From Lasioglossum baleicum (Eukaryota; Arthropoda; Insecta; Hymenoptera; Halictidae): a stretch of DNA of 64,000 bases. The translations under genes and the position numbers were made by a program. This document shows, piece after piece, positions 44,666 to 57,400 of this stretch. The notes below the pieces were generated by a model, which was given only the letters and a program-made list of their open reading frames with translations, was not told where the DNA came from and searched no databases. The DNA lies in the NCBI RefSeq assembly GCF_051020765.1, contig NC_134932.1, forward strand, positions 7,626,001 through 7,690,000, read 5' to 3'. Position 1 is the first letter of the stretch. Each line of letters opens with the position of its first letter.

Positions 44666-47600
44666 GTGATATCAAAATCGTAATTATTATCTCTTCGCTT
44701 TAACTTCTTTTAGGTATTTTCATACAAGTCTACGACTTTTGATCCTTCAGAGATACGTGCCGGAACAAAGGGCTTACTTAGTCAAAATCAAAGGGCGTAT
44801 TCAAAATCCAGTGAGACAGCGCCCTTTAAACAGTGCAGCGGATTGCATAATTTCCAAGAATTCAATTCTAATCAAAAGACGCACGTGACCCTCCATCATC
44901 TTTTCGACAGAGGGTGATATGTATAACGGCCGATATGAAGTCGGAGAACACAGCACAGTAAAATTGACAAGTCAAAGTCGTAGCTAAACGACGCGTGATC
45001 GCATAAAATTTATCGGAAGCGTAGTTATACCAATTTTCCAAGCAAGCGGCGAGCAAATAAGAGCGAAAATCGAAGATCCGCTGTTGATTGCATAGAATCG
45101 GGTTAATTGAGTTTTCACGATGCTTCAACGCGATAAGCTCATCATCGATCGCGCGCCGCTGATGCATCTACACGCACTCACTGATAAACGCATGATTGGA
45201 TGGTTGCGCATGATAGTGTCATAATGAAGGCATTAGTAGTTTATACGAATAGCATTGTTCCACGTGCAGTGTTCGATTGCGCGATGTCCCATTCCGTGTT
45301 GTGCGCGAAACGCACCGCACCGGGCATCCTGTATTTTGCACGGCGGGATTCGCAGTCGAGCGTTTTCTAAAGCGGTTCGGAGAGCTGTGCCGCCAGGAAA
45401 ATACGTGGAGCACCGTGTCGGACGGTGTGCAGTCGCACGTAATTAATGAAAATCGAGATTCACGATGATACGGCTCCCTGTGCGCGTTGCGGGCGGGTCA
45501 ACGTCCCCTCCGCGCTTGACGATTTCACCGTCGATGCACCGGCATATCTTCGTACGAAACGACGCCACGCGGCGCCCGCCGCCGTTGGAACGATGATTCA
45601 CGCGGAAAAGTTCATTGCCGAAGATTTATCAAAGCGACACGTCCAGTTTACCAGGAAAGTTAAAACGCGCGGCTAGAAAGTACACCGGACCCAGCGATAC
45701 GTTTTTATCTCGATTATAAATGTTGCGCGTCGGGGCGCGCGCGACCGGCCGAACGCGTTAGCGAAATGGACGCGTTCCGTTCACGCTATTACCGAAACGA
45801 GTTTATGAAACACCGTTTCGAATTTCTGAATGCTTCGTGCATCATCCTGCGCGATAATTCGTCGTGACTACCACCTCATTGCTTTCATTGAATTCGAATC
45901 GTCGGAACGGTAACGATCGAAGAGTGACAATCTAGAATTCCCGCAGAAACAAGAAGAGTAAAACCTGCCTCCCTTCCCTCCCCTGTTCGTGATTTTCGCA
46001 GATCATTCTATAAAATTCGGTATGATCATGTTTCGTAGACTTGAACGAACTTTGCGACACGAATGTTCATTACCGTTTCGTCGGGCCGCAAGTTGCGTAA
46101 GTGCACAAACAGACGACCAACGACAAAGGATGTTGCCGGCGCTTTAGATCCCGGAGCTGCCGCCTCCAGTTGTGTTCCAAGAGAGTAGGGAACGTAGGGA
46201 AGCCGTAGTTCGGTTTGAATTCGACGAGCGATGCGGTGGAAGTTTCGTGCATGACACACTTAGCAGATTTCGATTCGGCCGCGATACGGTGCTCACGAAA
46301 GGTAAATGATTAGAGCCAACGGAAGCAAATTGGCTGCTTAATCGATCAGAGGTGGGCGATGCGGTGGCGGTGTGCGGCGGGTCGGTCAAAGAACACCAGG
46401 GAGAACTCCCGGAGAGAGCGTCAAATGTTACGCGGCCCTCGGCTAATCGACGGACATTCGCGTAAGGCTTAATTGCACGTGGCTAAACAGATGAAAGGAG
46501 GATATTGACCCGATCCCTAAAGAGCACATGGTCACGGAAAGGGACCTCGTAAAGTGCACGCGAACCAAACGCTCGCACGCTCGCAACTTTCCCTCCCGAT
46601 GGTTACGCAATCGAATTCATTGTACGCAGCTCTCGACGATAGCCGCCCGTCGATCCGCTCGGGTCTTGCCGGCACGACGACGGAACCATTAAAACTGTGT
46701 GCTACACCTTCCAGGTATTATTTCTCGGATGGCGGCCTCGTTATTCCGTAAAAGAAGAAATATTGTTGCGCGGAATGTGCGCTGAAATGTCCGGGAGAAA
46801 TAATACTGGACCGAAACGTGCGAGAGATAATGGCGTAGCTTGTTCCTCCCGACGACTATGACTCTTAACCGGTCGAGACACGTAGCAATACATTTGCTAT
46901 CTAAAATATATTGTCCACTGGAACTGCGAGAGGAAGTAGGAAATCAATTGGTTCTCCATCAATGTCGTTCTCATTATTCGAAGCAGACGTCGTTGAAGAG
47001 GAAAATGGTCAAAGCAGTGGTACGCAATAATCAATGTTATCGTGATCTCGTATCTGTTTTCCGATTATGTATTAACAATTAAGTTTCCCTGCGAAATTTG
47101 GGTGAAAGCGCAGGAACGCGGAGAATCTGTTTTCCACGCCTAAAAACGGGAGCTGGATGAATTTGCGCAACATTTCCTCCACGCGCGCGCGGTCGTATAC
47201 ATCGGACGACCTACAATCGAATCACCCTGTACAGCATCAGCCTGTAGCGTGCCATATATTTTTACGGTGTATACTATTTCCACATAGTCGTTCGGTTTCT
47301 ATTGGATCGAGTAGGTTTATTTACGGAAACGCGTACATAGCAACTTTTCAAACATCACCGCAGGACGTTCGCACTGCGTTCGCTACTATACATAGATCTA
47401 ACATCGCGCCGACATAGTTCTTGGTTCTTCTATACACTTTTGCAGGTATCGTCGCGTGACAGTTTGCACAGTATATCGTCGCTAACTATTCAGAAACGCT
47501 GCATGCGATCATTATAGAAATTGCAAGGAAACACAGTGTATACACATTATTGAGTGTAGGTGTTGGATAACAGGGGAGGAAAAAAAGCGGTTTTAATTTT

Positions 47601-50600
47601 TAAATATTGCACTCGCGTTTACGAGACTGCAGACCGGGCTGCGGTTCGCGTCGGTGCACCGTTTTGAAAAAATTGTACAGGGTTATCCACTTACCTCGGC
47701 TCCCTCGCGTGTTAAAACAAGCGCGAATGCTAATAGAGACCGGGTTTGTTGTCGAAAACAAGCTTCGCATGATGTTTTCCGTGCTTTATCTCGGAGGAAC
47801 TCGAAGCTAAAATGTCTTTACCGAGAAAATGGTTCTAGACGCTCAAATTGGTATATTTCCGACAACTCGTGGCGGAAGATTTTTATCTTCACGCAATATT
47901 ATCGTTCCTTTAACCAGCTAAATAATCGTGTTAATTCGGCAGTGGCCTTCAATGGGTATTTCAATTTGTGCAATTTGTAATGCGCTAATCGAAATCGTCT
48001 CGATGTGTTTGCACAACTGTGGAAACATGTACAATGTTGAAGCGAAAGTGCATTTGAATTTAATCGATTTAGCTGTATCTTGATACATGTTTAAACAGGA
48101 CATAAAGCACGTCAATTAGTGTATAAAGAAGAATATAAAGTCCTGTTTAAAACAACAGAGGTGACCTGGAATTGTTCGACACACCTGCTTTCACGGCAGA
48201 TGTGTGTCTTATGCGATGAATTATTCAACATTCTGTGTTTCCGTAAAATTTTTATTCTTATTACTTAATTCTACTTCGTTCCTAATCTCTCTTCTTCAAA
48301 TGGCGTCTCGGACACGTGACGAGATTCGGACGCCAAAGTTGATTATTTTTAACCTTCCATAAAACCAAGACATATTATTTTATTTTCGTCTGGACTACTT
48401 TCTTCATGCAGATGACAAATTTCACTAGATTTTACAGTGTGTGTTGAACTTCCTCGAGTTGTCTTCGAAGGTACGTTGTTAAATTAATTAGACTCTGTTG
48501 GTAGCACGTGAACGGTTCTTGTTGAACGATCCAATTACGTCTGTCGTGAAACCGTGAATTCTGCGAAAGAATTCCGAGTTAATTATAAGCGGACGATGGT
48601 TTTCGCAACGGTGCGGTGCCGAGTCGGGTTCCCTTGTTGCGAATGCGATCGCGAAACGGTTAGAACCGCGCGGCCGCGGCCGGTGCCGGTGCTGGTGCTA
48701 GTGCGCACACAGGCAACTTGCCAAGTTTTCCGTTCGATCAGGGGATTTGCTTGATATACCGTCTTGATTTTATGGACGCCCCGCAAATCTTTTCAATTCG
48801 CGCTCGCGTCCCGCCCGGCGATTGACTCGGCGACGCGCGTAATCATAATCAGAATCAGATAACCGGCGACGGTATTACCGGCCACGAGAGCTCGTTATTG
48901 ACTTTTAATTGGATTTTGATCAGCCAGCGGCCGCGTTTTTCACAGAATCGCGGAACGATTTTTGTCGGTCCCGCGAGACCGGTGTGCAACAACTTTATTG
49001 CGGGACGCGAACGAATTAATTATTATCGAGCGCTACACGTGGCCACCCTCGCAACACGCCAATATCCCCGATCGGGATTGCGTGGAAAAATATAAATTGA
49101 GACATTAAATATATAATTGATCGCGTATATTGGACACCAAAACATCTAACGGTGATAGCCGGGGTGTTTCGGTGGTGTTCGGCTTTCCCTGGCCGCGATG
49201 CGTATCGGGAATGCATCGGGCGAGATACGTATCGTTTATGTAATCTGCAATGCAAATAGAATTTATACTCGGCGTTTCCTTTTTACGACGTGCCCGCAGT
49301 TTTTCTATGCCCATTCGAGCCGGGTAAATATTAATATTCCCGCGGATACCATCGCGCGCCCGTTCGAAAATCGACCGTCCCTTCACCGTGCGACGCCGTT
49401 ATTAATTCGTTAACGTTGTTACGAATTCAAAAGGACGGTTCTAGGAGCGGATCGGAAATGGCGTGGGTTTCGTCGCGGAAAATCGACTTCGTCGAATCGG
49501 CAGGACCGCGTGTGTATCGTTATCTGGATCTGGTACGCAAGACTCGACGGCGGCTTTGGCGCACGTCATTCCTCGGAATGTGTGCAGCTGAGGCACGCGC
49601 GTGTTGCACGTCAGCGTAAACCATGTAACTGTTATGGGCAGCTTCCCCCATGAATTCGCCGGTCGCCGCCTTCGAATAAGTCTCGGGGAGAAGGAGGAAG
49701 AGAGAAACGAGCGGGGCCGCCTTCGACCCGGCTTCCCGTAATGCCGGGAAATACGTTTCCCGAGCGTGAGTCCGCGGCAAATCTGTATGACGAATCTATA
49801 CGCGTTCGCCGCTTATCACCGTGGAATTTATTCTTCCTGGAAACCGGGTCGACTTATTGTTCTCGCGAACTTCGGGGGCCGGCGGGCACGGGTTCGCGCC
49901 GCGCGCCGCCCGGTCGGCCTTCACTCGTCGACGCATAGCTTCCAATTGAATCCATTCACGTCAACGCGACGCGACACCACTGTGTACCTACCCGCGCGAC
50001 CCGCACAAAATCTATTCCACCCGGCGCGGCGCGGCAGGCATTTGATCGGCAAGGTCGCCAAATAACTCGAGGGTTGATTAGCAGACGGAATGCATCGTTG
50101 TGTTTCTCACGTGGCAGACGAGACGAGGTCGTCGCTGCAACTAGCTAATCACGAGGAGATTGCATCTGAATTGGAGGATTGTTTATTATGTCTCGCAATC
50201 CTGTCTCGGGCAGGAAAGAACACGCGTTTCCATTCTTCGATTTTAATACGTTCACCGTTTAACTTCTCTCCATCAAAAATGTTCGAAAATGTAAGAGGGT
50301 GGGTCAACTGCCTGGCCACCATAACAGAGGGTTGCGACTCAACAATGTAGATATGCGTACGGGGTGACTCACCTGACTCCGGACGCCTCGAAACTTCGAT
50401 CTTAAAGAGAGACGACTCTTCGTGGGTGCATTGAGCCGGGTAGAAAGTGCAAGAGGTCACCTATCGCCACAATTGTCGTTCGTCGAAAGGTCAACCGTTG
50501 GAAAACCAGGCAGGAAGGGACAATTACAGGAGGCCGCTCGCGGAGACCCACTGTCGGTTAATTAGTACGACCGAGTAATGGCCGTTAATCGCGTCTAATT

Positions 50601-51188
50601 CGACGTAGAACGTACGCAGAGTTTGCGTGAGCAATTCGCTCTTTTCCTTTTGAAGAAGTTGTCTCCTGGTGTCGAGAACCCTGCTGCAGAATGGGCATTT
50701 TTTTTCTCGCGACAGGGTCGCGTGCACCATGCACGTAAATGCACACCCGGTACATGGGGGTTACACGTGTACGCGGACGTATGTATGTGTGTGCACGCGT
50801 GTTGCAGCTGGCAAAAGGAACATCATGCCGGCAGACTTACAGATCAGTGCACTGTTATATTCTTCGCGACTAGACCCCCACGGGAATTGGAATCGACTGG
50901 GCCTCGTATATCAGTATCATTTTTCCGACAGAAAATCGATCAGCCGGCTGCCGAGTTCCACGGCGAATCGCAAAATATGCCTGGCATAATTTAGAGCCCT
51001 GCACGCGGCAAAGGATTGCCTTTCACGGGCCGAAACCGGTGTTTCTCTCGCTCCTTTAACCCTTCTATTTATTTCGATCGCCGGGGGATGGATGACGGGA
51101 TGCGCCGCTGCGTACGCGACACGTGCAACTTTTCACTGGCCTTGTAATGTCGCGTGTTACTGAAGTGTGTCGTCCGCGGGGAAACATC

Positions 51189-51212
51189 GCACGGTGTTCT
51201 ATAACACCGTGC
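51189..51212. repeat. Perfect 10-bp hairpin
   Basis: GCACGGTGTT and AACACCGTGC pair around a four-base CTAT loop. No downstream T-run is present. Function unknown. Confidence 0.7.
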
Positions 51213-52078
51213 AATCTAGTGTCACCATACCCCTCAATTAGATTCTGTTTGCGCAACGTTTCCATGCGCGAACTCGAGGAGCATGCAGCTAAAACCAATT
51301 TTATTTCGTGTAGGTTCGATACCAGGAATTTTATCACGTTCGCTTGTGATTTCCTTGTAAGTGAGAATACTAGTTACTTCACCCTCGAATGGTACCCTGG
51401 AGTCTTTCGCAAGCCCAGGAAAATTAAAAATATGAAGTTTCTTTGTATCTTATGAACCTTTAGGAAGATTTAAATATGATAGAATAGTAGAAGAATTTCA
51501 TATAGCTCTCGAAGGTTTCCTACTGAATTCATTGAACTCCCCTTGAAACGAATTCGGCCCAGAAGTAAGTCGTTCCTCCGGCTAACATTTTTCACGAGGG
51601 AACCAGCGACTTTGATCCAATTTAATTCACAAGACCCGAACGCGGCAATTACCGTAGCAGCGTGCGAGTGTTAATTCTGATGTCTGGGGCTGGACGTCTC
51701 TATCCTGGCGACCATCGTGCGAATTTCAGTTAGTCAAACGAAAGAGACGTTCGGGCCCGGTGCCGAAAGTAGTCGGGCCAAGTACTGGTTCTTGAAGTGA
51801 CGTCGGCGGCTCTCTAATTTCCCGAGACGGTGGACTCAATTATCGCGAAAGGTCAATTTCGATGGTCGAGCCTAGTAATTTGACTTTTAACAGTCCCGGG
51901 GGAGGGTGATGAGTCATCGCGGCCCAGTTGCATCCGATAAATTGGCCCCGTTAGGTCGTTAGTCGGCTCTCTCGGTTAGCGTCGCCTAAGTTCCTGACGG
52001 CGTACGCGCCGCGCCGGCAAAAAGGAAATCGAAAGAAAAAGGAGGACAGCAAAGAACAGCGAGCTAGTGTTGCTCTGT

Positions 52079-52105
52079 TTTCTCTATCTCTCTCTCTCTC
52101 TCTCC
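52079..52105. repeat. CT microsatellite
   Basis: TCTCTATC followed by about nine TC units. Confidence 0.9.
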
Positions 52106-54015
52106 TTCCCTCTGGCTGCGGCGTGACGAGCAAGGTGGATCTGCAGCATGCCACGCCACGCTGAAAGTCGTGACTCTCCCCTTTCTTCCAGTCTGGTACT
52201 TCCTCGTTTGTCACAGCAGACCAGCCCCGATGGAAGTCGGTTTAGAATTTATTGTTCCTCTTCCTCTAGCACTCGTTCTCGACGCAAGGACATAATTGCC
52301 TTTCCCCGGTTCACAATCGAACAGGTTTCACTAGCGTTTGATTATTATAGCGATTCCCATCCGTTTGATGTCCCACGCCGTAGAAAACGCGGTTCTCGTG
52401 CCGGTTTTTACGTCTCGTTGAACCTGTATTAAAGCCGACCGGCGATCTTTATTTATTGTTCCAACTGGTTCACTGTCTCATCGCAAGTTGATCGAAGGCC
52501 GAGATCATTTTCTGTGTTGTCCGCGACGGAGAACAGTTTTCAAAGTTTATTGAATTGTACACGCGCAGGACACTTCCGCATGATATTTTTTAATTAGAGT
52601 CGACTTGTTGGAGTTGTCTCAATGTCAATTTTGTTGAACGCTCGAAGCGGAGGTTCTTAATGAAAAGTTTTACGTAATGTTCATCTCGGTGTGCTGAAAC
52701 ACACTCGTAAGGCCGTTCTTAATATTCCGCGACGCTTCGGCGATACTGGCGGACATTTATTACGGTGGGACACCCTGCATGGCATATCAATTTTCTTAAT
52801 TGTACACGGTCCGCGTATTTCGCGGCCGGGGTCCTACGTTCTCGCAATTTATACATATACGAACGAATCGCAACAATTGCGCTCGGAATTTACGTACCCG
52901 CGAATTATGGTAATCAATACAATATTACATCAATTAATTATAACCGGGGCTCGCGGGTTTTTGTCATATGTTGCGCAATTATCTCCGCCGCATTTCGTGC
53001 ACCCGATTGGAAAGACACCGGTGTAATTAATTGAATAATAGAAAGAAAAAAAAAGGAAAAATCATCGCGGGACAATTTGCCGTTGATTCGGTATTTTGTC
53101 GTGTTATTAATGCACGCGACTAACGAGGGAACCGGTCAACGAGAAATATTTCCGAGCATCGTTTCGATTGCGTAATTTACAGGCAAGATTTTCCACGCTG
53201 TTGAATTCATGTCACGGCGAGTCTGCAGACTAACAACGGCTCCCTGTAATTCCTGTCAGAGGGGCGGCGACGCGCCGTTGGATCGAAACGTAAATTCATT
53301 ACTGCGTTCCATTACGCGAAGACGCTTTATTTTTCGAGTTGGATCGCGATACCCAGTCGTCGACGATTCCGATCGTTCGGCGACTTCTCCCGCGTGGATC
53401 TCTCCCGCCGGCGTTGATCCTTTTTTCAATTTCTTTCACCGGTATGGATCGGCATCGGTCTCGTTAATCTACGCTTCGCTTGATAGAATTACATGCCCGT
53501 GGCGTCGATAATCCTTTACAGTTCGCAGTTCACGGGTCCCATCGGTGCCACGGGGAAAATCGTATTTCGATACACAGACGAATCTCTCCGAGTTGTAGCC
53601 TCGCACACGACTCGTAGGTACCGTACCGTCACCGGATGCGCGTTCCGTGAGTAAAATTACTAACGATACACGCGTTCCATCACGAACGAGTTACACTCAA
53701 GGCAACGAATGCTCACGATTGCGTGTACTCATCGAAATTTGCATATTTCCTTTCAGTGTTCTTGCTGCGCCTCGCCTTTACTCTTATCCTATTACTCTCG
53801 CCCCTTTGTGCACCGTATTTCCAATTTCCTCGACACTTTATCTGCCAGCGGTTATTTAATAAGAGACCGTTCCCGATTGGCATTCATTTTCATTGTATGC
53901 TCTCAATTAGCGGCAAGAACGGGTTAAGAACAGGTTGGGAAGGTTAATTGATTTCCGTTTTCAAAACGATTTTTCATTCGAGAGGATAGTGCGATATTGT
54001 TCTACTACAAATCGA

Positions 54016-54040
54016 CGATGAATGCATAAAATCCACAGTG
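54016..54040. mobile_element. MITE-B end fragment
   Basis: GATGAATGCATAAAATCCACAGTG matches the MITE-B right end with two changes. No left partner is seen. Confidence 0.5.
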
Positions 54041-54393
54041 ATAAACTTCACCTCCCGCAGCTTTAGGCTTATCGACAGAATTATTTCAACTTGAGAGGTT
54101 CTTCGAGCGGAACTTCTTTTTAAGAATTTATGAAGTCTATTAACACAACCCACGGCCAGGTGAAGTGTTAGCATATTGCCACGAGTGGTTCCACCCTCGC
54201 TTGTGCGGTATATTTCACTGACTATGTAATTCGTTTCAGTATCACTGACTTTTAGATACTACACGTTTAATACCGACTGTCGCGCGCAAAGAAAGGGCCC
54301 CCGCGATAGTGACTCACGGAGCGTCCAGCCGTGAACGATTCCCCCGAATTAGGGTGGAAATGAGTCGAGAGTAGCGAGACGAGGGAGAACGGC

Positions 54394-54400
54394 TATAAAG
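54394..54400 (+). promoter_or_regulatory. Possible TATA box
   Basis: TATAAAG in a CpG-rich context (GAGAACGGCTATAAAGGTAGC), with an initiator-like TCACTT about 39 bases downstream, slightly farther than usual. The following 700 bases are GC- and CT-rich like an insect 5' leader. No coding exon follows within reach, so a promoter role is only a suggestion. Confidence 0.2.
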
Positions 54401-57400
54401 GTAGCACACACCTACATGGCGATCCGCGATTCACTTCACGAGTCCTTCGTCTTCCAGGGACACTCCTTCCTTCTTCGGACGTTAATAAAGTCTTCTGTCT
54501 CCTCCCGGTGCTCCAAAGCCGGTGAATTTCCATCCCCTGAACCATTCTTCTTCCAGCAAAGCCCTCTTTACCCCTCGGCTCCTCTGCGCTTTCTCGCGGA
54601 TCTGCTGGCGCTCTCTCTCTCTCGACGATCGTTTTCGATGGTCCGTCTCTCTCTCTCTCTCGCCCTTTTCTCTTCCTCTCTCTCTTGCTCTCCGTCGCTC
54701 TCGGCGGGCCATCCATTGCGATCATAGATCTGCATCGTCGGCGACGGAGACGGGGTGCGCTGCTCGTAATTACCCCGTCGCTAGTGCACTCTGGAGGCCA
54801 CTAGCCCACCACACTGATCGGACACTTTCACACCAAGGCACACACAAGGAGGCCCGACGAACCTGAACGCAGAAGACGACGACGAGGACGAGGACTACGC
54901 CGTCGCTCTCTGTAGTACACATAATGCGGGCCATCCCCTAACGGAGATCTATGAGAGAGAATCTTGGTCAATTACCTACTCTATTCGAGCCACGAATCCG
55001 CCGCGCACCGGCTGGAAGATTTAAGTGGTTGTTGGGGGCTATGGATATCTAAGACGCCACGAAGTTGGATCAACGTTCAGCTCCGGTGAACGTCGCGCCG
55101 CGACGCTTGACGGATATCGAACGCGTCGGCAATCCGCTCCGTGAAATTTGTGTGCCCAGACTTACCCGATTGTAAACCGATCTCCGATTCTCGGCTGACG
55201 GTTACCGCCATTTCGTGACCAATTTACGGCCAGTTCAACTCCTGTCGGACATACATATTATAGCTATCCTCTGATTAAGCTGCTTTCACTATTCTCAGCA
55301 GGAACCAAGTCGGAGCAAATGGATTATCTTCTCCGAACTTTGTGGCACGATTTTAATCCTCGTTCGATCTCCGGAAATGGTTATACAAAATATCCTAACG
55401 GTTCTATCTCGTATTTTAAAATCTTCAATCTCAAATTTTCCTAAATGGCAGCTAGACAATTTAATACACGCAATAGCAGACTTCTTATCTGCAAATAGTT
55501 AACCTCATTCTCTTCACGGATAACATATTCTTCCGTAACGTTTCCATCATCCAGTAAAATGCCGGAGGAAAAGATTAGTTGATTTTCATTAACGGTGCTT
55601 GAGATTTCAGTCATTTTGAAAGAATGTGCGCGAGGAAAGGTGGTCGGTGGTAGTTAAGGAGGGTCATCAGGATTTTTGGGATGAGATGATCTGCCCGAGC
55701 AACGGAGTCTGGAGGCTGTAGGAAACGAAAGACAGAACAAAGGGGACGGGAGCGTAGAGGGGGAGGAGGGGGGGGGCAGCGCACTTTTACCCGTGATCGT
55801 TATACTTCCTGGAACCTTCGCGAAGGTACCAACAAGGAAAGCCCCGGTCGACGGGTTCAAGGCTGCCTGTGTAGGTTCAATGATCCTCGAAGTGGGGTCC
55901 AGTCTTCGCGAAGAGTTCAGACACTTGGAGGAGCATTAACTATTTATGGGGGACAGTGCATTGCCCCCGGGAAATATCGCGTGCCGGTGTCATTAGAGGG
56001 ATACCAAGGGATGTTATCCCCTTCGATAGTTGAGAATAATCGTCCGACGTGTTCTTTCTGGTTTCGTGAATTCGATAATTGGTGCCCTCTGTCTCGCAGA
56101 ACGTCTCGACTAATAACGATTCCAACGGTAGACATACGGGAAACGTTCGCGACGGGATTCGACGATTAAATTTCTTCGACAAAAGGGGGTTCAATCGTGC
56201 GACAAACCGTTTATACGGGACGGCACGAGAAAACCTCCGCTGGAAGAGAAAATAATTTTGGTATATCACGGTCGGAGGGGTACGGTGAATAAAGCGTTTC
56301 GACAATGGTCACCGTGGAGCGCGCGCTCTCTCTTTCGCTCTCCCCGCATATACAGTCCCTACACGAGGTTGTTCGGTAACCAAGGTGCTCCGGAGACTTC
56401 GGATCCGAGATACGAAAGGAAGGATTCGAGAGGCGAATGTAGCATCGGCCGTATCATTGTGTTCCTGCAGTCGACTCGGGCCGTCTGCGCGGGTTTACGT
56501 GAATCGGACGCGGGGGTAGACGGAGAGAGACGGTCACGGAGAGAGAAAGAGAGCCGATTGGCCAGGCAAGACCGGTCGAACAGGTTTCTTGGGTCGAGTA
56601 GGCGAAAGCCTCTACTCCGTTAGCCTCTTTCTTTCCTCGCCGCTACGACCGGACTCTCTCGAGAGAGCCTCGGACACCTCCGCTCCCCACGAATACTCGC
56701 CGAGGTGAATCGTTGGGAATAATACCGTGCAACGTGACGGAGATGTTTACAGCTGACAATAATGAATCCTAGCCGTATACTAAAACATCGGAAAAATACC
56801 TGCGGGACCGTTTTCCGAAGGTCCGAGGGCCCCGCGCTATCGATCCTCTCTCCCGATGCCACGTAATGGAGGCCGATCCACACCGGTCAACCATGAAACG
56901 TAACCGCCTTATCGCATTAACGTATAACACTCGACACAACGTACTCGCCCGTAACTCGGCGACGTTACACTCTCGAGGACCGAAAATTCCTCCGCGCCGA
57001 CGTCCAAGCGTCTCCCTGTTTTTACCATTTGTAAAACGTCGCCGGCGACTGTACATAGGTACCCCCTGGCTCACCGCAGCATCCTCCATGTACAATGTAC
57101 CTATCTTTCTAAACTTCCCCGACGGGTCGTCGAGGCGTGGCTCCATCTTTTTCGGGAAACCTGCCAAGATCACTGTTTATAAACGTCTTTGGAGGCGACG
57201 TTCCTCGAAACCACCGACTGGAAAGAAAACCTTCCTTTTTGACGGACGTTGGCGCGCTGTTTGAGCTGGACTTGCACAGGCTACCGGCTACAACACGTAC
57301 ACCATACTCCACGAAATGGTTCGTTCGATGGAAACGTGCTGGTCGTGTAGTTTGGACCCTTCGGCGCACGCGTTATGTGCTTCCCGTGTCTCGCCGGTGG

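Larger units (their letters stand above)
44666..54015. other. Long non-coding stretch, largely CpG-rich
   Basis: No supported gene in over 9 kb. Good minus-strand donors occur near 47694 (GAG followed by GTAAGTGG) and 50362 (CAG followed by GTGAGTC), each behind a short open frame, but no acceptors confirm exons. Frames of up to 123 codons overlap on both strands around 45200-46400, 48500-50000 and 50600-51450 and are treated as composition effects. A CT microsatellite (52079-52105) and a small hairpin (51189-51212) are listed separately. Transposon ends are conspicuously absent here. Confidence 0.45.
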
